Notes under the pieces: generated by a model
The model's input: only the letters and a program-made list of their open reading frames with translations
Told to the model about the DNA's origin: nothing
Database searches by the model: none
From: Macrolepiota albuminosa
Lineage: Eukaryota; Basidiomycota; Agaricomycetes; Agaricales; Agaricaceae
NCBI GenBank assembly: GCA_027475525.1
Contig: JAMWFC010000051.1
Span: 1,811,205-1,875,204 of the forward strand
Length of the DNA: 64,000 nt
Direction of reading: 5' to 3'
In this document: positions 44,748 to 56,248 of the stretch, in pieces
Numbering within the stretch: the first letter of the stretch is position 1
How the letters are laid out: every line of letters starts with the position of its first letter
Made by a program: the position numbers and the translations under genes

Positions 44748-45632
44748 TCAAAATACAATTTGGCTGTCCAATTTCTCAACCTCTTTGTAGCACTCGTCAT
44801 ATAACTCGCGGTAATCATCATCTTTCTCTTCACAATTTGGCTGTCCAATTTCTCAACCTCTTTGTAGCACTCGTCATATAACTCGCGGTAATCATCATCT
44901 TTCTCTTCGTTTCTCCCTCCTTTTTCTTCTTTCTTTTCTGATCTGGGCAAACCATCACACAGCTTGTCGGTCGTTTTGTTGAACTGGCATGACCAAGTTC
45001 TTCTTTAGAGGCGACAAAGACGTAGGGTATCTGTGCTTCTTCACTGAGTACTGGTAGATGTGATATGATGTCGATTGGGTTGATATCCGCCGCCAAAATT
45101 AATAGACTAATAAATCGTTATAAAAAGAGCATCGGCATCAGCAAATAAGCGCACCCTTTTTCACCCTTTCGAATTCCCTTTACAACTTCCTTCACCCCAC
45201 GCTTCACCTGCCGTGCTTTTGAAGCTGAGTCTGCAATGAGTAAATGATTCAGCAAGGATAAAGTCAATGGCTACCTCTTCTAATGGTTTTATGCAACTTC
45301 TTCACAAGCTTCTTTTGTGCAAGGGGATGGGCAAGAGGTGACAGGTCCTCGACAGGAATGATCAACTCCTCTTTCTCTTTTTTCGCCTTCTTGGGTGACT
45401 ACAATCCACGATGTTATGAATAAGGAGAAGAAAGATACTGTAAACCAATTTACTTTTGGGCCACTCGCGTCTACCATTTCGGCATCAGCAGTCTGCTCGA
45501 CATCTGGTGCCTCTTTTCTCTTCTTGTCCTTCTTTTCTGATTTGTCTTTGGCCATCGTGGTACAGCAGTCTGCTCGACATCTGGTGCCTCTTTTCTCTTC
45601 TTGTCCTTCTTTTCTGATTTGTCTTTGGCCAT
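44748..45632 (-). CDS. NHP2: H/ACA ribonucleoprotein subunit NHP2
   Basis: L7Ae-family core protein of H/ACA snoRNPs, needed for rRNA pseudouridylation and processing in the nucleolus. ATG 45632 (MAKDKSEKKDKKRKEAPDVE). The basic N-terminus leads to LIIPVEDLSPLAHPLAQKKL, VKKLHKTIRRASKARQVKRG, VKEVVKGIRKGEKGLLILAA and DINPIDIISHLPVLSEEAQI, then PYVFVASKEELGHASSTKRP and TSCVMVC, the RNA-binding L7Ae signature. The C-terminal extension is charged (EKDDDYRELYDECYKEVEKL) and ends SQIVF at 44748, longer than in yeast. Two 77-bp duplications: 45486-45639 duplicates the start codon (45555 and 45632), and 44755-44908 duplicates the last exon part. Confidence 0.95.
44755..44908. repeat. Exact 77-bp tandem duplication at the NHP2 3' end
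   Basis: 44755-44831 equals 44832-44908. Confidence 0.96.
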
Positions 45633-45639
45633 CGTGGTA
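45486..45639. repeat. Exact 77-bp tandem duplication over the NHP2 start codon
   Basis: 45486-45562 equals 45563-45639; gives a false second start codon. Confidence 0.96.
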
Positions 45640-45820
45640 AGTAGGCGCGGTGAACGAATGTGGTCAAAAAAGTGTGACAGGAAAGTGTGACCGTAACATC
45701 TAATGATCGAGCAGATTGAAGTAGCCCGAGCGCAAAAAGAGTATGTCATATATAACCAATTCAATGGTTGAGTATATAGCTTCCATCCATTGAGCCTATT
45801 CCTCTTCATCACCATCTCTG

Positions 45821-47207
45821 TTAGCATTCCCCAGGTACTTCATTGATCCCTCGCAAAAAGCTAAGTGTTATCCACGACATGCCACGCATTTCCATGTCGT
45901 ACCACCAATTTAGCGCAATTGTAGTGGCCCCGGACAATTGTCGAACATGGTGCCACCATCCTGCCGGGAGGTAGAGGCTGTCACCAGGACCTAAAGTGAT
46001 GTGTATTGGGTGGGCCTCTGGTGGAAGTACACCCGGAATGTGAGGGTTTGACACGGAAGACCAGCGTATGCTGTCTGCTCCTTCAGATGGTTGCACGAAC
46101 AGTCCTCCTGACTTGGAGTTTCGCCGATAAGACGCGTGAGGAAAACGGCGTTCTATATAGTATTACAATTAACGAACAGTCCTCCTGACTTGGAGTTTCG
46201 CCGATAAGACGCGTGAGGAAAACGGCGTTCTATATAGTATTACAATTAGAATTAGAGCTGTTGGGTAGGCCTTGAGCCTACCTTTCAAACACCATCCCTC
46301 AGTTGGTGGAAGTAAGGTGAAATGTTTCGCGCCGCGTAACACAGTATAGATGTTCTCGTATGGATCTGTCAATAATTATAGATTGAATGGGGAGAAAACG
46401 TACTGCATGCAGCTCAGCTCACCACTATGGATACTTGTGACGCTTCGGCCATCACCAATCCACAAGTTGACGGCATCTGGTGACCTTCCTAGCTGAAATT
46501 TGTTACGATAGATTTTCGAGTGGCGAGATACAACACACCGAGGGCTTCCGTGCAAAATGCTATCCCACTAGGGACGTCGGACCTCAGAGGCTCAAACTCG
46601 GAGGATGACTGAACGCCTTGTCCAACGGAATCATCACCAGAGTAGAGATTTCCGTTTTGTGACTGCAGATAACAAATATCGTCGTTACTCGACGTCGAAC
46701 CTACTCGCGCATCAACAGTTGTAATGATTCGCGAAGTATAACGCAACATGTCATACCTGTCGAAATTTTCGCCAGGAATTCTGCCATTGTCATCTTCTCT
46801 AGTAGGGGTTCTACAAAGTAGAGCTGATCATCAGGTCCCGGAGTGACAGCATCTGCGAGCCTAGACATATATTCAGCCAACTGGCTCGTAAATAATGTGA
46901 GATTTATGCCGCACCCGTTGGGGGTGACTGCAATCGTGATTTGTCTTGTGCCCATCCGGTCCATGAGATATTGATCAGACCATAACTTCTTAGCTGGGAC
47001 CTCGAGTCCTTTCATCGAAAAGCTTAATCGAGTTCTTAAACACACCAGAAATCTCTCACCTCTGATGACAACAGGACGTGATATATGAACGAGTCTAGAA
47101 AACTCCAGTGGGGATGGGGGATTCTCCAGAATCTCAATGCTATCTCCGTTTTGTTCTGGTTATTCGGCTGATATCAGAAAGTTTGACGCGTAAAAGTTGA
47201 AGCGCAT
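45821..47207 (-). CDS. JmjC/cupin hydroxylase, JMJD7-like
   Basis: Fe(II)/2-oxoglutarate oxygenase of the JMJD7 type (lysyl hydroxylase in animals; fungal substrate unknown). N-terminal part DSIEILENPPSPLEFSRLVH, ISRPVVIRG, then KKLWSDQYLMDRMG and ITIAVTPNG. Iron ligands: HSD in SVTSIHSDPYENIYTVLRGA and the distal His in GDSLYLPAGWWHHVRQL; followed by ATTIALNWWYDMEMRG, the family's closing motif. An insert rich in Ser/Asp (STSSNDDICYLQSQNGNLYS) separates the halves. The start is uncertain: ATG 47207 gives MRFNFYASNFLISAE and then needs a frame change to reach PEQNGDSIEIL. The exact C-terminus after GINEVPGE is also uncertain (G run). A 77-bp duplication lies at 46095-46248. Confidence 0.88.
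46095..46248. repeat. Exact 77-bp tandem duplication in the JMJD7-like gene
   Basis: 46095-46171 equals 46172-46248; spans an exon start and its intron. Confidence 0.96.
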
Positions 47208-47428
47208 TGTACCAAAATATTCATTCGAGATCCATCGCAAGGATGATAACGAAGGAGGGGGCATTCGAGAGAACAAAACAGAGCAGGACGAGCACGCGTT
47301 TCGGGCCGGCCAACCCTTCTCAAACTGTCACGTGTAGACCTGAACGAAAGTGTTTGGACGCGTCGTTTAACGTGTTCCTCCAGCTCCACAGACAAGGCAA
47401 AAATCATACGCGCGCTCTCTCCATCTCG
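47208..47428. promoter_or_regulatory. 221-bp divergent promoter region, JMJD7-like and ELG1
   Basis: Between two divergent start codons. Contains ACGCGT at about 47357-47362, which matches the MCB cell-cycle box (inference for a replication gene such as ELG1). Confidence 0.45.
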
Positions 47429-50420
47429 ATGGTCGAAACAAGAAGAAGTACCTCGGCCAAGTCCAAAGCCAAATCAGTTCGTCGGTTGACGCCTTTACAT
47501 CGCCTCGCTTTGTGTATACTCATCGACATTTTTGGGACAGGCTGCATCGACTAAACAGAAGACGCTCCTTGATTTGTTCTCTGCTAAATCTACTCCGCCT
47601 ATCTCTGCACCAGCTGAACAGGTAGCCCAGGATGAATCCACGCATCCGACCCCAGTTCTCTCGGCGTCAACGTCAACGAATACCGAGGACACTGCAGAGA
47701 CGAATATTGCCCCGGTGGTTGAGAAGCTCAGACAAGGTTAGAAATCTCTTGAACCATTGATATGTCTCCGCGTTTGACCTCTGTTTCGAATAACAGCAAG
47801 CCTTGAGCCGCGGCTCCTTGATCCTTTACTCACGAAGCCTCCATCACTCCTCAAACAACATATAATTGTAGACATCGAGGACGATGAAACGACCAGCCGA
47901 CCGGTGTCTACTACACGCTCCGATTCCATTACTCACATAGAAGAGAGTGGCAGCCAAGATAATCCTATCATTGTGGAAACGAAGCCTCTAAAACCTCTTC
48001 GCTCTCATAAATCGAGTGTATCTAAGCCTCTTGCACCTTTATTTGCTCCTCGTCGTCCGAAGATCGCACCAGAGTCCTCGCCTGAGGTGGTACTTTTAGA
48101 GCTGCCTGACGAGGCAGTGAAGCCCAAGTTGGCGCCTATTTTTGCGTCACGTCCATCCAAGGCCACTCCTCCATCGTCCAATCCCCGTCTTTCCCAGACT
48201 AAAGAATTGGTTGCACCATTTCCGAAAAAGGAATGGCAACATGTTCGCGGCCCACAGCATACTTTCACGGCCTCGAGCATTCCTTATAACCGTCGCGTCA
48301 AGCCTGTGTCTAGCTCTACTCCGGCTTCATACAAAGCCGGATCATTGAAACAACTCTTGGCCCAGAAACATTCTACCCCAATTTCGACCGCGACATCTAT
48401 TCCGATTAATAAAGACACCTACTTGGATACTATTCCCGACGAACACCGAGAACATCCCGCTATACTTCGCTTGACAACCGCATCCCAGCCCGAGGGGTCT
48501 GCACATCGGCTTTGGGTCGACAAATGGCGACCAACCCGTGCGGCAGAGATACTCGGCAACGAAGACAATGCTATATACCTCCGCGATTGGATACGCGCTC
48601 TTGAGCTACAATTGGAGACTGATGAAGACTCGGCAACGAAGACAATGCTATATACCTCCGCGATTGGATACGCGCTCTTGAGCTACAATTGGAGACTGAT
48701 GAAGATACCCAGCTGCAAACGTGAAGGGGAAGGGGAAAGCAAAGGCCGAATCTTCACGAGGGACCAAGCGGCCTAGAGTTGTACGCGAAGTGGAAAAACA
48801 GCGTGGAAAGAAAAAGCGCAGACTCGATTCGGAAGATGAAGATGACTCTTGGATCGTGTATGACACGGAAGATTTCTCCTCTCCCGCACCTTCGAGTCCT
48901 GTTTATCGGACATCTCCGCCTCCTGATCTGACTGAACGACAGCACGACCGGTATACTTTTACCTCGCTTACCAATACAATTGTACTTGCAGGGCCGAGTG
49001 GGTCAGGAAAAACAGCGGCCGTGTATGCATGTGCTGAGGAACTTGGGTGGGATGTGCTCGAAGTCTATCCCGGAATTGGAAGGCGAAATGGAGCCGGTAT
49101 TGACAGCTTGATTGGGGATGCCGGTAAGAACCATCATGTGCGTAAAGGCAGGACAGGGAATGCGGACGTACTGGGTACTCCTGAAATCTGTGGAAGACAT
49201 GACCTCAAAGGAGGCAAGGAAAGCGACACATGTACGCCAAAAGGAGATGAGGGCGTGGAACTAACGGGGCCTCTTTCTTCCACTAGGACAGGTTCACTGT
49301 TGGGGCCGCCCAGTGTCCGACAATCTCTGATACTACTTGAGGAAGTGGACGTTCTATTCAAGGACGACATAAACTTTTGGCCGGCAGTCACCAACTTTAT
49401 CAAGGAATGTAGACGGCCTGTGATATGCACTTGCAATGGTATGTTCTTTCTCGAGTTTAGATCTCAAAAGGTTTACGCATGTGTCACGGAGACATCTCGC
49501 TTGTACCCACGCAAGATCTTCCCCTTCAGACGGTTCTGACGTTCGAGGCTTGTGCGCCGGAACTGGCCGCATCATATCTACAGGCTATGTGTTTTCAGGA
49601 AGACGATTATTTGCTAAACAGGGAGACTCTTGTTCGATTGTACAACAACTCGGCGCCGCAAGTCGGGAACATTGATTTTCCCGATATTCCCCACCCTGCA
49701 ACACGGGGTGACTTTCCCTCGGCAGATCTACGTCGGACTATGAACGGACTACAGTTTCTGTGTGCTAGTGCTTCTAGAAACTCTGGGTGGGAACCTGACG
49801 AAGATAGAGAGGACGGGATCCCAAACAGGAAGTCAGCAGACCAGGATGCAGAGCTTGTTTCGTATATGGAGACGTATCTCAAGCAGGGTCCCTGGGACAC
49901 TCGAGAGGTGAGTTTCGGGTATGGACGGTGACAGGAGGTTGATCGTTGGATGAGTCAGGGCGTTGCGTGGAGCACCTGTGAAGCGTCAGAGGACGATGAA
50001 ACTGGACATGCGATGCTGTTCTGTCCACGAGTGGGGACTGCAGGATGGGGCGACACGGCAGCAGAATGGCTTTCACGTGGAGTTGGATCAGGTTGGATCA
50101 GACCGCGTGAGTTGTTCCGTGCTCGCGTGGACCATCAGGCGGCGACTGAAGAGGCGTTGGATGGGATGGTGCCCGAGTCTGTTCTGGCAACACGACGCAG
50201 GGAGGTACAGCTGGACTATGCGAGTTGGATACGAGAAATTGTGGCGGCAGAGGATCGGTGGGAGCGGGAGTACGAACAGAGGGCACGAGGGGGACGGATG
50301 ACACGGAACAGCGGGGGGAGATACGAACGCTGCGTGGGAGTTGGGGCGGCGGCGCGGGGGGCGCTGGAGCGGACAGTGCTGGGCCAAGCTGGGACGTTGG
50401 GGTTGTTTGGTTGTATGTAA
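47429..50420 (+). CDS. ELG1: ELG1/ATAD5 homolog, PCNA-unloading RFC-like subunit
   Basis: AAA+ large subunit of the alternative clamp loader that removes PCNA from DNA after replication; nuclear. ATG 47429 (MVETRRSTSAKSKAKS), with a second exon starting STKQKTLLDLFSAKS, which has a PIP-box-like QKTLLDLF. A long Ser/Pro-rich N-terminus follows. The conserved core has HRLWVDKWRPTRAAEILGNE, AIYLRDWIRALELQ, Walker A LAGPSGSGKTAAVYACAEEL, GWDVLEVYPGIGRRNGAGID, Walker B-like LILLEEVDVLF and RRPVICTCND. The C-terminal collar part reads AASYLQAMCFQEDDYLLNRE and beyond, ending GLFGCM at 50420. The 77-bp duplication at 48551-48704 breaks the link between LETDED and YPAANVKGKGKAKAES and needs one added base. 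Identified as ELG1 rather than CTF18 or RAD17 from the WVDKW and YPGIGRRNGA motifs. Confidence 0.92.
48551..48704. repeat. Exact 77-bp tandem duplication in ELG1
   Basis: 48551-48627 equals 48628-48704; one base missing at the right edge. Confidence 0.97.
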
Positions 50421-50509
50421 TATAACCGGATTAGGCGATATGCTCAATTTATCGATCACTAGGACCAAAAACTATTGTCGTGAGTGCAGCCAGCGCCCCC
50501 GTCCCTCTC

Positions 50510-51729
50510 ATGTCGCACATCAAGAGCAACGGGACCAAAGAGCCACAGACACGGCTGTCGCCTCCGCCGCTAGCCCCGCTGCAGTACCTGCAAAACCAAC
50601 GGCGGGGGTCGATCACGGACCCGTCGCTGCACGCAGCAAGCATGAAGCTGAACACGGGATACCGGGGGCCAGGAGAGCAGCCCAACTCTGCGTCGTCAGG
50701 GACATCGCAAGAGGCACGGGCAGGGTCACCATATGTGTTTGGAGATGCGACGAGTGGGCACGGAGGGGGGGAGATGCAGATACGGAAACTGCTGCGGGAG
50801 TCGCCAGACGAGCAAGGTTGGTTGGCTTTGTTTGGGTTGACGGCGCTGAACGTGGGCGGCAGGCGTCAAAGAGCGGGAGATGTCGGTGGAGGCGGCGGGA
50901 TTTGACTATCGGATGCGACGGCACTCGATCGCGCTGGGACTGCAGGGGACCAAGCGAAAGATCGGGGAAGAGGTGCTGGCGGGGCCGGGCGTGCCGAGCG
51001 ACGACGGCCCGGCACCGAAACGGCGGGGCTCGGCGATCGACACGGCGAGGATCGCGCAGCTGAGTTTGAACGATCGGCGGCACTCGGTCGATTCGCGCGC
51101 CAACTGGTGGCTCGGCGACCGACGCGACTCTACGTCATCCTACTCTTCGGCCGTTACCGGCGCCGATTCTCCGCAGGGCCGGCCAACCCCGCCCTTTCCC
51201 TGGCCCACAGACATGGCCCAGCCCCCGGACCAGCCCCGCCGCACATCTGACGACCCCGCCCCCGCCCGCCCAAAGGACCCCGCCACCCCCTATTCCCGCT
51301 CGCCAGAGCTCCGCGTCTCCCACAAGCTCGCTGAGCGCAAACGCCGCAAGGAGATGAAGGATCTCTTCGACGAGCTCCGCGACCAGCTCCCTGCTGATCG
51401 CGGCATGAAGGCAAGCAAGTGGGAGATCCTCAGCAAAGGCATGTCTGTCCGTCTCCCTCTTGTCCCCGCTAATCTCGTCCTCAGCCATCGAGTTTGTCGT
51501 CCAACTCAAGCAGAGTCACCAGGACATGGCACGCGAGCTCGACATGCTACGCCACGAGCTCGATGCCACCCGCCAAGGCCTGTCGTTTTACGGTCAGCCA
51601 ACACAGTTCCCGCCCCATCCTATCCCCCATCCACCACCCCCGCCACTGCCCCAGTCGCGGCCTCCCTCTGCTGAGAACGTAATTTCCCCCCTTCCACTTG
51701 ATTCTAGACTGGAGCCGTCTTCGACATGA
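50510..51729 (+). CDS. bHLH transcription factor
   Basis: Nuclear E-box-binding regulator. ATG 50510 ([20 protein letters not shown]); a slightly longer frame from 50480 exists. Exons 50510-50816, 50872-51438 and 51485-51729. A Ser/Pro/Gly-rich N-terminus is followed by [28 protein letters not shown] and [20 protein letters not shown]. The bHLH domain is near residues 280-350: basic part [18 protein letters not shown] with His, Glu and Arg in the class-B (CACGTG) positions, helix 1 to DELRDQL, loop ADRGMKA, helix 2 [17 protein letters not shown], continuing as a leucine-heptad-like [17 protein letters not shown]. The C-terminus is Pro-rich. The intron at 51439-51484 starts with GC (GCATGT) and splits the second helix. 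DNA-binding class is inferred from residue positions. Confidence 0.9.
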
Positions 51730-51934
51730 AATGACCTATACTGTATTCCTTGATGTACAATATTCACCGATGGACAGGTTTTTCCCCCGTTTATCTTGTT
51801 TCTTTTCGGTATAGACAGTGTATATATCGCCTTTGTTCGCACAGAAAAAAACACAACGCGTTGTTGATCCTTGTTTGCGAGAACGACTCTGATCACTCGC
51901 TGCAGTTGTCTTATTGATGCCCACCTAGTCTACC

Positions 51935-54085
51935 ATGCCGCCCACCAAAGCTCCCTCCATGGCCCTTCTCTTCCACCCCAAAAAGGCCAAGAATCCTCCC
52001 AAAGACTCCGAGTCCTCCACTCCTTCCCCATCTCCCCGAAAACCCACCACTTCAAAACCCAAAGCCCCGCCAGAGGACGAAGCCCTTCGCTTGCCCTCGG
52101 GCCCCTACCAAGAGTTCAAACTCATGTCCTCTGCCCTCAACGGCTGGAAATACGACGTCATGAAATTCGACTCGCGCAAGATTGTCGATCTGTCGCGCTG
52201 GAAGCAGCCCATAAAGCTCAATCGCAAGGAGCTGAGGCACGATGACCAGCCCGTCGACGGCGTCCCCCAGGCCGTGGCGCCCATGCTTGGGCCCGATGGC
52301 AAGCCCGTTATCGGTATGGATGGGAAAATGGTCATGGTCGATGCCGAGGGTCGGCCCATACATGCGTTGGATGCGGCGTCCGCGAGCAGTGCGAACGCCA
52401 AGGGGAAAGCCCCCGTGGCAAACGGTAAGAAGCGCTTCCAGAAGAAGACGAGGCAGGTGTACGTTGTTCCAGAAGAAGTCCGCCAGCTACGAAGGGAGGA
52501 GCGTTATCCATGGGTTATGGAAGACTCGTCGCCCAACAAGGAAGAAATGTGGCTTGCTCAGATGGAAGACGTGGCTAAATCCGAGTCGTACGCACTCTTC
52601 ATGCCTGCAGTGAACGATGTCTTCAAGTTTGTGCCAACACATCGCTGGTACAAATTTCAAAAGAAATTGAAGCACGATCTACCGACTGACACTGCAAACG
52701 TCGAATCAATGGTGCCGGTTGTTTGCTGTACTCTACGACATGATCATGCTAATACCTTCTACAGTATAACCAGCGCCAGAAGCGAGGGGAAGCGTGGATT
52801 GCCTCGCGCAAAAACATATCTGCACAGACGGCCGCTATGTTTAAAGCAGAGGCAGAAGGCCTAACCATCGAAGGTGGACTCGTTCATAGTTCTGGACAGA
52901 GTCTTGGTCCTGGTGGACGGAAGCTCAAGGCAGTCGATAGCGGCATGAGTAGTCTGTTTGATGACGACGATGACGGAGACTCGAAGAAGCGCCGTGAAAA
53001 GGAAATGGGCGAAGAGGGTGATTTGGACGAACAAGAATACGAGGAGGATTTTGCTGATGATGAGGAACACATGGAGGTGGACCGTGATGACGAGGAAGCC
53101 AAGGAGCTCGAAGTAGGTCCATTTTCATCGTCCTGGGTGTTCTGGTTCATGGCCATTGTTGCAGGAACGACTGAAGCGGGAATACAAGGCTGCGAACAAG
53201 CAACGCGAGGCTGGCGTTGATGAATCCGACGACGACGCATCGGTACCTGGAATGACGAAACAAGCCAAAGCTATGCAGAAACTAATCCGTAACCGCGAGG
53301 GCAACGATGTTTATGACAGTGATGAGGAAGAGAACCCTTATGCGAGCTCGGTACGTGTAGAATATTTGTCAATTCAAACAACCGTCTAACCTCAAACCTA
53401 GGTGGAAGAGGAGGAGGAAGAACCCGTTGTTCAGACAGGACCTGCTGTCCAACCCCAGCCACAACAGGTCGATTCTCGGTCTTCGTCACAACCGCCGAAA
53501 AACGGCCAAACCTCTCCTGCCCACCCTCAATCCAACGCAAACTCCCGGGCCGCGTCTCCAAGTCTTGGTGGACATTCTATTGTCGCGAAGCGGGCGACAA
53601 GTCCGAAGCCACCCAAACCAAAGGCTCATGTCAACGGTGGCAACAGCCCACTTGGTAGTCGGGCGACGAGCCCCGCTGCGTCGAATAGTCGTGCTACGAG
53701 CCCAGTCGCGGGAAGCCCTCCCAAGCAAAACAACAAGCGCAAGGCTGTCGATGAATCCGCGAATGGCGCTTCTACGCCAAATGGGGCAAACGGAACGCTA
53801 TTGCCAAAACCCAAGAAACGCAGAGCGATCACAGGGGTCGCGCCCATCAATGCCACGCCCGAGCAGCTCAAGTCGATGTTGATTGAATGGTTGGCAAGTA
53901 CGCAGAATGCGACGACCCGAGAGTGTATCCGCCACTTTACGCCCTATCTTACGGATGATGACAAGAAGACGCAGTTCTCGGGATTGGTAAGGGATGTAGC
54001 TCAGTTGAAGGGCAAGGTACTGGTTTTACGGAAGAGGTTCCAGGAGGATGGCTCTGCTGCACCATCCCCAGTGCCTGTGAGTTGA
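51935..54085 (+). CDS. TFG1: TFIIF subunit alpha (RAP74/TFG1)
   Basis: Large subunit of general transcription factor IIF, which binds RNA polymerase II in the preinitiation complex. ATG 51935 (MPPTKAPSMALLFHPKKAKN). Exons 51935-52711, 52765-53112, 53165-53350 and 53402-54085. The N-terminal TFIIF fold includes YQEFKLMSSALNGWKYDVMK, VDLSRWKQPIKLNRKELRHD, TRQVYVVPEEVRQLRREERY, PWVMEDSSPNKEEMWLAQME and YALFMPAVNDVFKFVPTHRW with YKFQKK. The middle is acidic (LFDDDDDGDSKKRREKE, EEDFADDEEHMEVDRDDEEA) with repeated ATSP motifs. The C-terminal winged helix reads ATPEQLKSMLIEWLASTQNA, TRECIRHFTPYLTDDDKKTQ and LVRDVAQLKGKVLVLRKRF. About 660 aa. No duplication inside. Confidence 0.96.
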
Positions 54086-54489
54086 GAAAGACGATATGTA
54101 GTGTACATTAGAGTTGCCCCTGTAATTCAGCAGGACGTAAGATTTGTTATCACATCGAGTTGATCGATGATTATTATTGATTGATTGATCCTTTTTGCCG
54201 GCATGTGCATGTGGTTTGGGACGGGGAGTGAAGCCCATATTTGTTGACGACGAGGCATAACGCATCATGTGGAAAGCCAGAAGCAGAGGAAAAACAAAGG
54301 AAAAATGAAACTGCATGTTGATCGGAAGCGGGAAAGGGAAGGAAGAGAGATCAAAGGGGCTAAAGATAGACCAAGAGTTTGCTTGGAATGACTTCCGGCA
54401 GGGCAGGACCTTTGACTGGGCACTCATAAGGGCTGCGCGTTGAACGTCCAGTCTACCGCCCGGCTTGTTCTCCCCGCACCCCCATCCTA
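54086..54489. other. Intergenic region, TFIIF alpha to chitin deacetylase
   Basis: 404 bp between two plus-strand genes. It holds a short GATT/TGAT-rich stretch (about 54160-54192) and the promoter of the deacetylase; no gene seen. Confidence 0.45.
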
Positions 54490-56248
54490 ATGCTCTTTCA
54501 CGCCCTTTTTTTCGCCCTTCCTCTCGTACACGCCGCGCGCTTTCGCGTTCCTCACAGTGACCACTCTCATTCCCTCGAGAAACGTCTTCCTACCTCTTGG
54601 TTCCACCCCGATGATCATCCTGTTCACGCCCTGTTCAAGCGCGGTCCTCCGACCGATGGTACCAACTATGCCCAGGTCGGCACACCCAGTACGGCCTGCT
54701 GCATCTACTAAAAGATTCGAGCCGTGATTTTTTAACGCTTTTGCCCATTAGCATGGTCCTCAGCCTATCCATCGACCTCGCCCGACGTCAACGCGCTCCC
54801 CCAACAATGGGTCGCCGCTTTGGCTGCTGCCGTAGATGCCGGAAAAATCCCTGATATCCCCCAGAGCAGTAACACGCCAGGCACGAACCCTGTTTACCCT
54901 GCAGGCTTCAATCCCAACGGCCCGCAAGTCTGCTCTGCCACCTACAAATGTCGGATACCAGGAGACATCTGGGACGCTCCTGATGATTATTTCGCTATCT
55001 CCTTCGATGATGGCCCCACACCCGTGCGTTGTCCTCGATTTTGTTTTCAGTCGATCATCCGTACAGATGCGCAATGAGATTAGGCATCGCCTCGGCTTTT
55101 GCAGTTTTTGGAAGGGAATAACCAGACAGCAACGCATTTCATGATCGGCGTCAATATATTGAACAGCCCTCAGCTTTTCTTGGATATTTTCAACGCGGGC
55201 CACGACATCGCGGTGCACACATGGACACATCCCTACATGACAACACTCACTAATCTTGAGATTGTGGCACAGGTAGGTAGTAAGGCTGCGAATCCCACGT
55301 GTCCGAGGCTAACCTTGGTTTGAATGAATAGCTTGGTTGGACAACAGAGATTATCAGGAACTCGACTGGTGGTCGTGTGCCTAGATACTGGCGTCCCCCT
55401 TACGGCGATTCTGATTTGAGGGTGCGATCGATCGCAAAAGAGGTAAAAATTTCATTCGCCGGCTCTTCTCTTCTCGTCCGTGCTGACCTCATTACCCTAG
55501 GTCTTCGGTCTCGAGACAGTTATTTGGAATCGCGAGTAAGTCAAATGTTTATTCTGCGTACGAATTTTTTCAGGAACTTCGTCCTTTTAGTACGGAGGAT
55601 TGGAGTCTGACGTCGCCTAAAGGCACCACGCCACAGATCATTCACGATAGCTTCGTCCAGTGGTTGTCAGGTGAGTGACACCTCGTGTGATCCGCACAAC
55701 TCGGTTAACTTGTCATCCAGGTCCCAAGTCTCCTGGGATCGTCACTTTGGAGCATGAGTTGAGCGATATGTCTGTCAGTGCTTTCATCGACGCCTGGCCC
55801 TTGATCGGTCCTGCGGGCTGGAAAACTGATTCACTCGCCAACATCATTGGAGACGGTACATACCAGAATTCAGATGACTCCGATTCCCCAGTCACTTTCG
55901 ACGGTGTAGTCGCGGGTACTGCGGTCCAGGTTCCCCAGAGCTCCTCTGGAAGCGTCCAAGCTCTCGTAGGCAAAACGACGACGAGTCCCATCTCGTCGTC
56001 GACTCAAGTCGCGTTTGTACTTGCCTTCGCCTTGTATTTCTTTCGGTACTGATCTTGATCATCATCGCAGGCTTTCGACATCGACTGTGTCCCCCACATC
56101 TCCGGCAGCCTCGACAGCTGTCCAGCCTACACAAGCTTTCAACTCAGCTTCTCCTCTTGTCCTACACAATGCGCCATGGGGTCTGTCTCTTGCTGCGTTC
56201 TCAGTATGTGTCCCCGCGCTCATGGCCGCATTCTCGATTTGGGTGTAA
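54490..56248 (+). CDS. CDA: GPI-anchored chitin deacetylase (CE4 family)
   Basis: Cell-wall enzyme that deacetylates chitin to chitosan. ATG 54490; signal peptide [16 protein letters not shown]. Exons 54490-54688, 54752-55023, 55084-55272, 55332-55442, 55501-55535, 55591-55670, 55721-56012 and 56071-56248, all in phase. NodB motifs are complete: SFDDGPTP (motif 1, catalytic and metal Asp), [16 protein letters not shown] (motif 2 with both metal His), [12 protein letters not shown] (motif 3), DWSLTSP (motif 4 region) and [11 protein letters not shown] (motif 5). The C-terminus is Ser/Thr-rich and ends in a hydrophobic [20 protein letters not shown], expected for a GPI anchor. About 450 aa. No duplication inside, so this gene can serve as an intact reference for the strain's splice usage. 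Confidence 0.96.
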
